Source: JANTGF01 sp033791445 (GTDB taxonomy: Bacteria; Bacteroidota; Bacteroidia; Bacteroidales; VadinHA17). Taken from it: a stretch of DNA of 33,941 nt. Positions within the stretch are counted from its first letter, which is position 1. Every line of letters begins with the position of its first letter. Below the pieces are notes generated by a model. The model saw only the letters and a list, made by a program, of their open reading frames with translations. It ran no database searches and was not told the DNA's origin. Both the position numbers and the translations under genes were made by a program. The DNA lies in contig JASJGS010000231.1 of NCBI GenBank assembly GCA_033791445.1, forward strand, positions 1 to 33,941, in the 5' to 3' direction. Positions 16,764 through 26,274 of this stretch are shown here, piece by piece.

Positions 16764-18290
16764 ATGAGTAAAGTAGTAAAGATTCAGACTGCATTGGTTT
16801 CTGTTTTTCATAAAGATCAGCTTGATGTCATTATTAATAAATTATCAAATCTAGGAATTCAGGTCATTTCAACGGGCGGAACAAAGTCTTATATTGAAGA
16901 ACTTGGCCATCCTGTCGATTCAGTCGAAAACCTCACAGGTTATCCTTCCATTTTAGGGGGCAGAGTAAAAACACTCCATCCGAAAATTTTTGGAGGAATC
17001 CTAGCACGCAGGGATATATCATCAGATAATACCGACCTTGAAAAATATGAAATTCCGAGTATTGATTTAATTATTGTGGACCTCTACCCTTTTGAGGAAA
17101 CTGTTTTATCAGGCGCTGATCATCAATCAATAATTGAAAAAATCGACATTGGAGGTATTAGTCTAATTCGTGCTGCTGCAAAAAATTACAAGGATGTATT
17201 AATCGTTTCAAGCCAGGAACAGTACGGAGAACTTATTCAATTGCTTGATGAAAAGAATGGAGAAGTTAGCCTGGAAGACCGCAAGAAATTTGCCGCTGAA
17301 GCTTTCAATATTTCTTCACATTATGATACAGCAATCTTCAACTATTTTAACCAAGACGAAGAAATTCCTGCTTTCAAACTGAGTGAAAGAAATGGGAAAA
17401 CCTTACGATATGGAGAGAACCCTCATCAAAAGGGAGTGTTTTTTGGCGATTTTGATAGCATATTTGAAAAACTGCACGGAAAAGAGATCTCTTATAATAA
17501 TTTATTAGACATCGATGCCGCTGTTAATCTTATCGAGGAATTTAAGAATACCACGTTTGCCATTCTAAAGCACAACAACGCATGCGGTCTTGCCTCCCGT
17601 ACGGTTTTGATTGACGCATGGAAGGATGCACTGGCCGGTGACCCTATATCAGCATTTGGAGGAATTTTAATTACCAACCAAAAAGTTGATGAAGAAACTG
17701 CTGAAGAAATAAACAAATTATTCTTTGAAGCCATCATTGCCCCTGCTTATTCAGATAAAGCTCTTGAGGTTCTAAAACAAAAGAAAAACCGCATTATTCT
17801 TATCCTAAAAGAAACTAAATTTCCAAAAATAATACATCGGTCCGTATTGAATGGTACACTGGTACAGGATAAAGACACGAAAACAGATGTACAGGCTGAC
17901 ATGACTTCTGTTACAGATAAAGTACCTAGCGCAGAAGAATATACAGATCTTGAATTTGCAAACAAAATTGTAAAGCATACAAAATCAAATACCATAGTCC
18001 TGGCAAAAAACAATCAGCTGTTAGCAAGTGGAGTAGGTCAAACATCGAGAGTGGATGCATTGCTTCAGGCGATTGAAAAAGCCAGGCATTTTGAATTTAA
18101 CCTGGAGGGAGCTGTTATGGCCTCCGATGCGTTTTTCCCATTTGCTGACTCCGTTGAAATTGCTGGTAAAGCAGGGATTAGCTCTGTGATTCAACCTGGA
18201 GGTTCAATTCGGGATAAAGATTCAATTGATTATTGTAATAAGCATAATATTTCTATGGTATTTACCGGAACAAGGCATTTTAAACATTAA
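16764..18290 (+). CDS. purH: Bifunctional AICAR formyltransferase / IMP cyclohydrolase
   Basis: Catalyses the last two steps of purine synthesis: formylation of AICAR with 10-formyl-THF, then closure to IMP. The 508-residue protein has an N-terminal MGS-like IMP cyclohydrolase domain (about 1-195, with STGGTKSYIEELG and GGRVKTLHPKIFGGIL at 65-80). The C-terminal transformylase has RYGENPHQ (215-222), the catalytic KHNNACG (269-275) and FADSVEIAGKAGI near the end. It begins about 300 bp after the divergent permease gene and is followed by mreB after 30 bp. It is therefore probably the first gene of the elongation operon, an arrangement I know from other Bacteroidota. Confidence 0.96.
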   Translation: MSKVVKIQTALVSVFHKDQLDVIINKLSNLGIQVISTGGTKSYIEELGHPVDSVENLTGYPSILGGRVKTLHPKIFGGILARRDISSDNTDLEKYEIPSIDLIIVDLYPFEETVLSGADHQSIIEKIDIGGISLIRAAAKNYKDVLIVSSQEQYGELIQLLDEKNGEVSLEDRKKFAAEAFNISSHYDTAIFNYFNQDEEIPAFKLSERNGKTLRYGENPHQKGVFFGDFDSIFEKLHGKEISYNNLLDIDAAVNLIEEFKNTTFAILKHNNACGLASRTVLIDAWKDALAGDPISAFGGILITNQKVDEETAEEINKLFFEAIIAPAYSDKALEVLKQKKNRIILILKETKFPKIIHRSVLNGTLVQDKDTKTDVQADMTSVTDKVPSAEEYTDLEFANKIVKHTKSNTIVLAKNNQLLASGVGQTSRVDALLQAIEKARHFEFNLEGAVMASDAFFPFADSVEIAGKAGISSVIQPGGSIRDKDSIDYCNKHNISMVFTGTRHFKH

Positions 18291-18320
18291 TATAATTCAT
18301 ATAAATACGAGAAACAGGTA

Positions 18321-19343
18321 ATGGGATTATTTTCTTTTTTAACGCAGGAGATTGCAATAGACCTTGGAACTGCAAACACGATTATTATTCACAATGACAA
18401 AATTGTTGTGGACGAACCGTCCATTGTTGCTATTGATGTTCAATCAGGTAAGATGATTGCAATCGGTGAAAAATCCAGACAGATGCATGGCAAAACACAC
18501 GAAAACATTAAAACTGTCAGGCCATTAAGGGATGGGGTGATTGCTGATTTTAATGCTGCCGAACAGATGATTCGTGGCATGATTAAGATGATCAATACCA
18601 AACCAAGCCTATTTAATCCTGCCTTAAAAATGGTAGTATGTATACCTTCCGGTAGTACTGAAGTTGAAATTCGGGCGGTAAGGGACTCCTCAGAACATGC
18701 CGGAGGTCGAGATGTGTATATGATTTATGAACCCATGGCTGCAGCAATAGGGATCGGAATTGATGTTGAGGCTCCAGAAGGAAGTATGGTGGTAGATATA
18801 GGAGGCGGAACTTCAGAAATTGCAGTGATTGCCCTTGGAGGAATTGTTTGTAATAAATCAATCAGAATAGCTGGTGATGGTTTTACCTCTGATATTATGT
18901 CATATATGAGACATCAGCACAATATCAAAATTGGCGAAAAAACAGCTGAGGACATTAAAATAAATGTAGGTTCGGCATTACCTGAGCTGGAAGAACCACC
19001 ATCTGATTTTGTAGTCAGAGGTCCAAACCTAATGACCGCCTTACCTATCGAGATACCGGTTTCATACCAGGAAATAGCTCACTGCCTTGATAAATCAATA
19101 TCGAAAGTTGAAAGTGCTATTTTAAATGTACTCGAACAAACGCCACCTGAATTATATGCAGATATTGTAAGCAGGGGGATTCACCTGGCAGGTGGAGGAG
19201 CGCTTCTACGGGGACTAGGAAAAAGACTTACTGACAAAATCAATATTCCATTTCATATAGCTGAGGATCCGCTTCATGCGGTTGCCCGAGGAACTGGAAT
19301 TGCCTTGAAAAATGTTGATAAATTTTCCTTCCTTATGAGGTAA
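18321..19343 (+). CDS. mreB: Rod shape-determining protein MreB
   Basis: Bacterial actin homologue forming membrane-bound filaments that guide lateral wall synthesis. The 340-residue protein starts MGLFSFLTQEIAIDLGTANT, with an amphipathic N-terminus and the phosphate-1 motif DLGTANT. The phosphate-2 motif VVDIGGGTSEIAVI (about 157-170) and the C-terminal LAGGGALLRGL nucleotide-binding loop are intact. Its presence with mreC, mreD, mrdA and rodA shows that the cell is, or can become, rod-shaped. It lies 30 bp after purH and 30 bp before mreC, with no terminator in either gap. Confidence 0.97.
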   Translation: MGLFSFLTQEIAIDLGTANTIIIHNDKIVVDEPSIVAIDVQSGKMIAIGEKSRQMHGKTHENIKTVRPLRDGVIADFNAAEQMIRGMIKMINTKPSLFNPALKMVVCIPSGSTEVEIRAVRDSSEHAGGRDVYMIYEPMAAAIGIGIDVEAPEGSMVVDIGGGTSEIAVIALGGIVCNKSIRIAGDGFTSDIMSYMRHQHNIKIGEKTAEDIKINVGSALPELEEPPSDFVVRGPNLMTALPIEIPVSYQEIAHCLDKSISKVESAILNVLEQTPPELYADIVSRGIHLAGGGALLRGLGKRLTDKINIPFHIAEDPLHAVARGTGIALKNVDKFSFLMR

Positions 19344-19373
19344 ATCATCCTGTATTTATAAAATTAATTTTGG

Positions 19374-20201
19374 ATGAGAAGTTTATTGCGATTTATCGTA
19401 CGATTTAATTTTGTTATCATCTTTATTATTATTGAGTTTGCATCTCTATCCATTGCTTTTCAATACAATCAATACCAGAAAGCAGGAGTAGTAAGCTTGG
19501 TACAGAATATTAATGGCTTTTATCATTCAAAAATATTTTCAATTACTGAGTATCTCAACTTACGGGAAACCAATGAAATACTTGCCAAGGAAAACGCGAG
19601 GTTGAATAACATTCTTGAACAAGCTTACAGGTCAGACGACATATTCTTCTACAAACAAGTAGATGCTGATACAAAGCAGCAATATTATATGACCTCAGCA
19701 AAAATAATTAACAACTCAGTAAATAAGAAGCATAATTATCTTACCCTTAACAAAGGTACAGAGCACGGAGTAAGGCGAGAGATGGCAGTTGTTTCCTCTG
19801 AGGGAGTTGTTGGAGTAATTTTTGATGTTTCCAAAAAATTCTCAACCGTTATTTCATTGTTAAATACAAACCTTAAAATAAGTGCCAAAATAAAAAAGAA
19901 TGGCAATTTCGGTTCGCTAGCCTGGGATGGGAAGGATTACAGACATGCCATTTTGAGCGGGATTCCATTCCACGTGAATATAGAAAAGGGTGATACCATT
20001 GCTACCAGCGGATATTCCTCAATCTTCCCTGAAAATATTCAGATTGGAGTAATTGAAGATTATACAACAAAGAGTGGGAATTTTTATGAAATAAATGTTC
20101 GCTTATCAACAAACTTTAAGCGTACTAGATATATTAACATCATTAGTAATTTAAGCAAAAACGAGCAGTTGGAACTGGAAAACTCATTTCCTGATGATTA
20201 G
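19374..20201 (+). CDS. mreC: Rod shape-determining protein MreC
   Basis: Bitopic inner-membrane protein that links MreB and PBP2 in the elongasome and activates PBP2. The 275-residue protein has a basic N-terminus, one membrane helix (about 11-30), a coiled coil (about 60-85, LNLRETNEILAKENARLNNI), then a periplasmic beta-barrel region with the conserved NKGTEHGVRREMAVVSSEGVVG type sequence at about 127-148. Length is normal for the family. Its last 8 nt overlap the start of mreD, suggesting coupled translation. Confidence 0.94.
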   Translation: MRSLLRFIVRFNFVIIFIIIEFASLSIAFQYNQYQKAGVVSLVQNINGFYHSKIFSITEYLNLRETNEILAKENARLNNILEQAYRSDDIFFYKQVDADTKQQYYMTSAKIINNSVNKKHNYLTLNKGTEHGVRREMAVVSSEGVVGVIFDVSKKFSTVISLLNTNLKISAKIKKNGNFGSLAWDGKDYRHAILSGIPFHVNIEKGDTIATSGYSSIFPENIQIGVIEDYTTKSGNFYEINVRLSTNFKRTRYINIISNLSKNEQLELENSFPDD

Positions 20202-20700
20202 ATTTGTATTAAGAAATATTGGCCGTTTTATATTCCTGGTATTGTTGCAGGTTCTTATACTAGACAATATCCAGTTTAGTGAGTATGTAAACCCATTCAT
20301 GTACGTTTTATTCATTTTGCTTTTGCCCTTTGAAACACCAGGCTGGTTGTTACTATTATTGGCATTTGCACTTGGATTTACAGTCGACCTCTTTGAACAT
20401 ACTCCGGGATTGCACTCCTCTGCAACCGTATTTATGGCTTTTTTACGTCCTACTGTCCTAAAAATACTCTCCCCAAGAGACGATTATGAGCCAAATACCT
20501 TTCCAAGGATATTTTACTATGGATTTGATTGGTTTTTAAAATACGCTGCAATTCTAATATTTGCTCATCATTTAGTTCTATTCTATCTGGAAGTATTTTC
20601 ATTTACTGATTTCTTTTCCACAATGCTAAAAGTTGTTCTCAGTAGCCTTTCTACATTAATACTGGTTATGCTTAGTCAGTATCTAATTTACAAGAAATAA
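20194..20700 (+). CDS. mreD: Rod shape-determining protein MreD
   Basis: Small inner-membrane component of the elongasome, 168 residues, with about five hydrophobic segments and little soluble sequence. It begins MIRFVLRNIGRFIFLVLLQV. The segment GFTVDLFEHTPGLHSSATVF (about 61-80) is the most conserved part of the family: a membrane-embedded Asp followed by a Gly/His-containing turn. The start overlaps the mreC stop by 8 nt and the PBP2 gene follows after 11 bp, so its place in the operon is clear. Sequence conservation in MreD is low; the call relies on context and topology as well as motifs. Confidence 0.9.
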   Translation: MIRFVLRNIGRFIFLVLLQVLILDNIQFSEYVNPFMYVLFILLLPFETPGWLLLLLAFALGFTVDLFEHTPGLHSSATVFMAFLRPTVLKILSPRDDYEPNTFPRIFYYGFDWFLKYAAILIFAHHLVLFYLEVFSFTDFFSTMLKVVLSSLSTLILVMLSQYLIYKK

Positions 20701-20711
20701 TTTCCAGGTAA

Positions 20712-22562
20712 ATGAAGGACCAGTTTCAAAATCGGAAATTTATTATTGGAGGAGTCCTGATTTTAATTGTATTTATTTTTATCGCCAAGTTATTTTTTTT
20801 ACAGATCGTCAATACTAGTTATCGTGTTAGTGCCGAAAATAACGTTGTTCGGTATGTTCCACTTTTCCCTGCCCGAGGACTAATTTATGATCGAAATGAC
20901 AAGCTCATCGTTCAAAACGAGGCAGCCTATGACCTAATGGTAATTCCATCTCAACTTACTGAATTTGATACAGCTGACCTTTGCTCTACTCTTATGATGG
21001 ATAAGGAGGAATTATTAGAGAAACTTAAAGAAGCCAAAAATTATTCAAGTTATATTCCGTCGCCTTTGGTTAAGCAAGTCTCGCCTTTAACTTATGCTAA
21101 ACTACAGGAAAAGTTATTCCGTTTTTCAGGATTTTACGTTCATACAAGAACCTTGAGAAAATATTCATATGATGTAGGTGCACATATACTTGGGTATGTA
21201 GGTGAAGTAGATGAGAAAACTATGAAGGCGGATCCCGATAACTACAAACTGGGAGATTATATTGGTACAAGTGGAATAGAAAAATCATACGAAAAAGAAT
21301 TAAGGGGTTTAAAGGGTCAGGAAGTGTATCTCGTTGATGTACATAACCGTATCAAAGGGCCCTATCAAAACGGAAGGCATGACAAGTTACCAGTGGTTGG
21401 CTCAAATATAACAGCTACTTACGATATTGATTTACAGGCCTACGGAGAAGAATTAATGAAGAATAAAATAGGTAGTATAGTTGCCCTTGAGCCACAAACA
21501 GGTGAGATACTGGCGCTTATTTCTGCTCCTTCGTTTGAACCTTCATTATTGGTAGGAAGAGTTCGCTCCAAGAACTATTCCAGTCTTATGCAGGACACCT
21601 TGAAACCATTATTTAACAGGGCACTTATGGCCCAATACCCCCCGGGATCAACCTTCAAACCGGTGAATGGATTAATTGGATTGCAGGAAAAAGTTTTATT
21701 TCCTTCAACCACATATGGATGTAATTTTGGTTATCACGCTCGTGGCTTGACTGTTGGTTGCCACGATCATGACTCTCCACTGGCATTGGTCAGTTCCATT
21801 CAAAATTCCTGCAATGCATATTATTGTAATGTTTTTCGAACCATAATTGATCAACCTAAGTTTCCTGATATTCAGACCTCTTTTGATAACTGGCGTAATC
21901 ATCTCTTTTCTTTTGGGTTTGGAAAGAAACTAAGCCTTGATCTTCCAAATGAATTGGATGGTTTCATTCCTGAAACATCCTATTACGATAGATACTATGG
22001 GAAAACCGGTTGGAGTTCATTGACAATTATATCCCTATCAATCGGGCAAGGGGAATTGGGAGTAACACCTCTACAAATGGCCAATATGACTGCAGTAATC
22101 GCCAACAGAGGATTTTACTATCCACCGCATATTATCAGAAGCATTGAAGGAAAGCCTGATCCGCATAAATTGTTATTAACCAGGCAATATTCTACTATCG
22201 ATTCTGTTAATTTTACTACTATAGTAGATGGTATGGATCTGGCGGTAAATGGAGCCCCGGGTTCCGGAAGCACAGCAAGGATTGCGAAGATTGATAGTGT
22301 TATAGTTTGCGGTAAGACCGGTACAGCGCAGAATCCACATGGAGAAGATCACTCATTATTTGTGGCCTTTGCGCCGAAAGAAAATCCAAAAATAGCAATT
22401 GTAGTAGTAGTTGAAAATGGAGGATTTGGTGCCAGTTATGCCGCCCCTATAGCCAGCTTATTGATTGAAAAATATCTTAAGGGGACAGTGTCAAAAAGGA
22501 GGAAATGGCTTGAAGACTATATTTTAAAAGCAGATTTTATACATGTCGGGCAGGAGGATTGA
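20712..22562 (+). CDS. mrdA: Penicillin-binding protein 2, elongation-specific transpeptidase
   Basis: Class B PBP that cross-links peptidoglycan during cell elongation, partner of RodA. The 616-residue protein has an N-terminal membrane anchor (about 10-31), the pedestal/dimerisation region starting with RGLIYDRND (55-63), and the transpeptidase domain. The three active-site motifs are present: STFK (313-316, nucleophile Ser313), SCN (366-368) and KTG (535-537). A segment FGYHARGLTVGCHDHDS (about 339-355) before the SxN motif contains Cys and His residues. It follows mreD by 11 bp and overlaps rodA by 20 nt, so the transpeptidase and its glycosyltransferase partner are probably made together. 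Confidence 0.96.
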   Translation: MKDQFQNRKFIIGGVLILIVFIFIAKLFFLQIVNTSYRVSAENNVVRYVPLFPARGLIYDRNDKLIVQNEAAYDLMVIPSQLTEFDTADLCSTLMMDKEELLEKLKEAKNYSSYIPSPLVKQVSPLTYAKLQEKLFRFSGFYVHTRTLRKYSYDVGAHILGYVGEVDEKTMKADPDNYKLGDYIGTSGIEKSYEKELRGLKGQEVYLVDVHNRIKGPYQNGRHDKLPVVGSNITATYDIDLQAYGEELMKNKIGSIVALEPQTGEILALISAPSFEPSLLVGRVRSKNYSSLMQDTLKPLFNRALMAQYPPGSTFKPVNGLIGLQEKVLFPSTTYGCNFGYHARGLTVGCHDHDSPLALVSSIQNSCNAYYCNVFRTIIDQPKFPDIQTSFDNWRNHLFSFGFGKKLSLDLPNELDGFIPETSYYDRYYGKTGWSSLTIISLSIGQGELGVTPLQMANMTAVIANRGFYYPPHIIRSIEGKPDPHKLLLTRQYSTIDSVNFTTIVDGMDLAVNGAPGSGSTARIAKIDSVIVCGKTGTAQNPHGEDHSLFVAFAPKENPKIAIVVVVENGGFGASYAAPIASLLIEKYLKGTVSKRRKWLEDYILKADFIHVGQED

Positions 22563-23967
22563 CATATTTGCAAATCTTGACTGGACAGTCATAGGTTTAT
22601 ATTTTGCCCTGTTGATTTTGGGCTTAGTTAATATATATTCCGCTGAGTTCAGTGATGAAAACCAGAACTTCTTTGATTTTTCTCTGCGAAGTGGGAAACA
22701 GATTATTTGGATTGGTTTCGCCCTGGTATTAGCCCTATTTATACTGATTATCGACAGTAGGTTCTATATGTACTTTGCCAACCCACTGTACCTTTTTATT
22801 ATTCTTTCACTGATAGGAGTATTAATTATAGGTCAGGAAATTCATGGTTCAAAATCATGGTTTCAAATTGGAAGTATTCGGCTTCAACCATCAGAGTTTG
22901 CAAAGTTTGCGACTGGTCTTGCCCTGGCCAGATACCTTAGCTCCCCCAATATTAAATTACAGAATTACCGAACCATTGCCATTTCTTTGGTCATTATATT
23001 TTCACCTGCACTTCTCATACTTTTGCAACCGGATACAGGCTCCTCTCTTGTGTATGCTTCATTATTCATTGTTTTATATAGGGAGGGCCTTCCGGGAATT
23101 TATCTAGTAATTGGAATTGTATTGGCTTTCTTGTTTATCCTGACTCTATTATTTGATAAAATAACCATTACGCTGGTATTGATAGTGATGGCTTTCCTTG
23201 CCTATTTCTTTCTTGAAGGGAAGAAAAAGTACTTTTTAAAAGGAATTGGCTTCTTTATTCTTCTATTAGGATTTCTTTGGGTCGTTAACCAACTTATTCC
23301 CACAAGCGTTAGTAATTACCTTATTATTCTGGTTTCATTAGGTATTATTGGTACCGTATACACCCTCTACGCACTAAGGCATAAGCTAAGATATGTTTTT
23401 CTAATTTTTGCACTTTTAATTGGGTCCATTGCATACACTTATTCAGTAGATTATGTTTTTAATAATGTATTGGGGGATCACCAACAAAAGAGAATTAATG
23501 TACTATTGGGTATTGAATCAGACCCCCTCGGAAGTGGTTACAATGTAAACCAATCAAAAATCGCTATTGGATCTGGTGGATTTAAAGGAAAAGGATTTTT
23601 GAGAGGTACACAGACAAAATTTAACTTTGTACCAGAGCAAAGTACCGACTTTATTTTTTGTACCGTAGGAGAAGAATGGGGGTTTGTAGGGACAACAGTT
23701 GTAATTTTATTGTTTGCTTTTTTGTTAATTAGAATACTCATTCTGGCTGAACGTCAAAGATCAACTTTCAGCCGAATGTATGGATATTCAGTATTTTCGA
23801 TCATACTATTTCACTTTATCATTAATATTGGGATGACTATTGGGCTTGTCCCGGTAATAGGTATTCCACTGCCTTTAATCAGTTATGGCGGATCATCATT
23901 ATGGGCATTTACAATAATGATATTCATTTTTCTGAAGCTGGATGCATCAAAAACAGAATTCCTTTAA
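22543..23967 (+). CDS. rodA: Peptidoglycan glycosyltransferase RodA (SEDS family)
   Basis: SEDS-family polymerase that extends glycan strands from lipid II in complex with PBP2. The 474-residue protein has HGSKSWFQIGSIRLQPSEFAK (101-121), QPDTGSSLVYA (162-172), GDHQQKRI (311-318), SDPLGSGYNVNQSKIAIGSG (326-345), and PEQSTDFIF (364-372), whose Asp369 corresponds to the essential Asp of the family. Near the C-terminus lies GIPLPLISYGGSS (440-452). It is about 100 residues longer than E. coli RodA. The extra length lies between about residues 185 and 305 and is mostly hydrophobic, implying extra membrane segments. The start overlaps mrdA by 20 nt. It is the last gene of the purH-mre operon; the convergent acpH ends only 30 bp away and no terminator is seen between them. 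Confidence 0.95.
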   Translation: MSGRRIDIFANLDWTVIGLYFALLILGLVNIYSAEFSDENQNFFDFSLRSGKQIIWIGFALVLALFILIIDSRFYMYFANPLYLFIILSLIGVLIIGQEIHGSKSWFQIGSIRLQPSEFAKFATGLALARYLSSPNIKLQNYRTIAISLVIIFSPALLILLQPDTGSSLVYASLFIVLYREGLPGIYLVIGIVLAFLFILTLLFDKITITLVLIVMAFLAYFFLEGKKKYFLKGIGFFILLLGFLWVVNQLIPTSVSNYLIILVSLGIIGTVYTLYALRHKLRYVFLIFALLIGSIAYTYSVDYVFNNVLGDHQQKRINVLLGIESDPLGSGYNVNQSKIAIGSGGFKGKGFLRGTQTKFNFVPEQSTDFIFCTVGEEWGFVGTTVVILLFAFLLIRILILAERQRSTFSRMYGYSVFSIILFHFIINIGMTIGLVPVIGIPLPLISYGGSSLWAFTIMIFIFLKLDASKTEFL

Positions 23968-23997
23968 ACATTAATATTCAGAAGGATAAGGAGATGG

Positions 23998-24624
23998 TTA
24001 GGCACTTGGAAGATATTGCTTCGGTGCCTCAAAATCAGGTAATTCTACCATGTATTTCTCCTGAACTGCCTCAATTAGCTCAGGGAAAAACTCTAAGAAT
24101 TGCTCCTCAAAACTAGCATATTCCTTCAACATAGTTTCAATAGCAAAATCTGTAAAATCAGGCAATGAAGTTCGAACTGTCATTCTCTGCAATACACTTT
24201 CAATTCCACTTACACAAGTATAAGTTTCCAGCCAGTTATTTAAAACAAAGAAGGGAAAATATCTCTTTACCTCATTCGGAAATAAATCTGAGTTCCGAAT
24301 AAGAATCTCATATGTATTATAAATAAATTCTCTTAATGGCACATCAGAAAACTTATTCCAGGAGCGTGAAAGAAAGTGATCATAGAAAATATCAACAATA
24401 ATCCCTGAATATTTATGATAATGGCTATTTAATAAGGATTTACTTCTTTGAACAAATGGATGAGTATCTGTAAAATAATCTATGAACCGGTGAAGCGAAA
24501 TTCCTTTTTGAACCAGGACAGGAAAGTTTCCATAGTTTCTTCCTTTTACTGCATCACCAATAAAATTCCCAACCAAAATTTGTTCTGATTCACCTGAAAG
24601 GTATATGTGAGCTAAAAAATTCAT
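23998..24624 (-). CDS. acpH: Acyl carrier protein phosphodiesterase (AcpH family)
   Basis: Predicted to remove the 4'-phosphopantetheine arm from holo-ACP, giving apo-ACP. The 208-residue protein shows the AcpH/DUF479 pattern: MNFLAHIYLS at the start, GNFIGDAVKG (19-28), KGISLHRFIDYFTDTHP (40-56), and VDIFYDHFLSRSW (77-89). The conserved His and Asp residues (H6, D24, H45, D53, D78, D82, H83) fit an HD-like metal centre. It is transcribed toward rodA and is divergent from the cDPG-synthetase-like gene across 288 bp. That gap holds no clear promoter or known RNA element. In vivo function is established only for a few relatives, so activity is inferred. Confidence 0.87.
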   Translation of the reverse strand: MNFLAHIYLSGESEQILVGNFIGDAVKGRNYGNFPVLVQKGISLHRFIDYFTDTHPFVQRSKSLLNSHYHKYSGIIVDIFYDHFLSRSWNKFSDVPLREFIYNTYEILIRNSDLFPNEVKRYFPFFVLNNWLETYTCVSGIESVLQRMTVRTSLPDFTDFAIETMLKEYASFEEQFLEFFPELIEAVQEKYMVELPDFEAPKQYLPSA

Positions 24625-24912
24625 TCAGATAACTAGTTAACAAAAGAATTAATCCCTATAAGTTAGACATGAAAACATACTATTTGGTTGCGCATCAATA
24701 CTACTAAATAGAAATATCTTCATTAAATAACGGTTGAACATAGCATTACATTGTAAATGCCACAAATATTATACCACAAATTAAAGTTAGAGGTACTTTA
24801 AATGTCTAATATTATATCCTTAAACACATATTTTAACTTGGAGAATAAAATTTTAAAAATGTACCTTTAAGCTTTAATTTTTTACTAAATTATTCTAACC
24901 AAACTTATAATA

Positions 24913-26247
24913 ATGGCGAAAAAGAATGTTATTATCATTGGAGCTGCAGGAAGAGATTTCCACAACTTTAACACCTATTATCGTGATAATGAAGACTACA
25001 ATGTAGTAGCCTTTACAGCTGCCCAAATCCCTGATATTGATGGAAGAAAGTATCCTCCAGAATTAGCTGGCAGACTATACCCGGATGGCATTCCGATTTA
25101 CCTTGAAAATGAATTACCTGATTTAATCAATAAATTAAATGTTGATGATTGCACCTTCTCATACAGTGATGTGACCTACCAAAAAGTAATGGCAGTAAGT
25201 GCTATTGTTAATGCTGCTGGTGCTAATTTTGTATTGCTAGGCCCCAATGATACAATGGTGAAAAGCACAAAGCCACTAATAGCAGTTGGTGCCATCAGGA
25301 CAGGCTGTGGAAAAAGCCAAACTTCAAGACGTATCATTGAGATTTTAATGGAAAAAGGACTAAAAGTAGTTGCTGTGCGCCACCCAATGCCCTATGGAGA
25401 CCTGGCAAAACAGAAAGTCCAACGCTTTGCAGAAATAGCAGATCTTGAAAAGCATGATTGTACCATTGAAGAAATGGAAGAATACGAACCCCATGTTGAT
25501 AGAGGGAACGTAATTTACGCAGGAGTTGATTACGAAGCAATTCTTAGAGCAGCAGAGGAAGACCCGGATGGATGTGATATTGTATTGTGGGATGGTGGCA
25601 ATAACGATTTCCCTTTCTATAAACCAGACCTGAACATAACCGTGGTTGATCCACATCGTCCTGGGCATGAAACAAATTATTATCCGGGAGAAGTAACTCT
25701 ACGCCTTGCCGATGTAGTTGTAATTAATAAGATGGATAGTGCTCCCCCTGAAGGAATCCAAATTGTAAGGGAGAATATCTCTAAACTGGCACCAGATGCA
25801 ATTGTAATTGATGGAGCTTCACCTATAAAAGTGGATGATCCAGAAATGATAAAAGGGAAAAGAGTATTGGTTGTGGAAGATGGACCGACCCTTACCCACG
25901 GTGGCATGAAGTTGGGTGCAGGAACAGTTGCAGCTCAAAAATACGGCGCCTCAGAGATTATTGATCCAAGACCATTCACGGTTGGAAAATTATCAGAGAC
26001 CTTTGAAATATATCCCAATATAGGAGTTCTACTTCCAGCCATGGGATATAGTGATGAACAATTAAAAGATCTGGAGACTACAATTAATAGTACTGATTGT
26101 GATGCTGTTGTCATTGGTACACCTATTGATTTGAGCAGAATAATAAATATTAATAAGCCATCAACAAGAGTTTACTATGATTTACAGGAAATAGGATTCC
26201 CTAACCTGGAAGGTGTATTGGATGATTTCATTCAGGAAATCAAATAA
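24913..26247 (+). CDS. P-loop GTPase-like protein related to cyclic 2,3-diphosphoglycerate synthetase
   Basis: A 444-residue cytoplasmic protein without signal or membrane segments. Residues about 5-110 look like an N-terminal Rossmann-like domain (NVIIIGAAGRDFHNFNTYYR). A P-loop follows at 126-135 (GAIRTGCGKS, Lys134), then a possible Walker B strand DIVLWDGGNND (222-232) and the guanine-specificity-like motif NKMD (272-275). LTHGGMKLGAGTVAA lies at 328-341. This architecture matches the family of archaeal cyclic 2,3-diphosphoglycerate synthetase (cpgS of Methanothermus), often annotated in bacteria as a predicted GTPase (COG2403-like). In methanogens that enzyme makes a thermoprotectant from 2,3-diphosphoglycerate with ATP; the bacterial role is unproven. 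The gene stands alone and ends at a strong terminator. Confidence 0.82.
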   Translation: MAKKNVIIIGAAGRDFHNFNTYYRDNEDYNVVAFTAAQIPDIDGRKYPPELAGRLYPDGIPIYLENELPDLINKLNVDDCTFSYSDVTYQKVMAVSAIVNAAGANFVLLGPNDTMVKSTKPLIAVGAIRTGCGKSQTSRRIIEILMEKGLKVVAVRHPMPYGDLAKQKVQRFAEIADLEKHDCTIEEMEEYEPHVDRGNVIYAGVDYEAILRAAEEDPDGCDIVLWDGGNNDFPFYKPDLNITVVDPHRPGHETNYYPGEVTLRLADVVVINKMDSAPPEGIQIVRENISKLAPDAIVIDGASPIKVDDPEMIKGKRVLVVEDGPTLTHGGMKLGAGTVAAQKYGASEIIDPRPFTVGKLSETFEIYPNIGVLLPAMGYSDEQLKDLETTINSTDCDAVVIGTPIDLSRIININKPSTRVYYDLQEIGFPNLEGVLDDFIQEIK

Positions 26248-26274
26248 ACCAAGAAAAGAGTATTAATTTTTACC

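Noticed and set aside
23901..24116. Short open frame spanning the rodA end and acpH end
   Set aside because: It overlaps both confirmed genes in other frames and has no motif.
24625..24912. Riboswitch or small RNA in the acpH / cDPG-synthetase-like divergent gap
   Set aside because: No conserved core, strong hairpin or terminator was seen; only AT-rich sequence with short chance repeats around GTAC.
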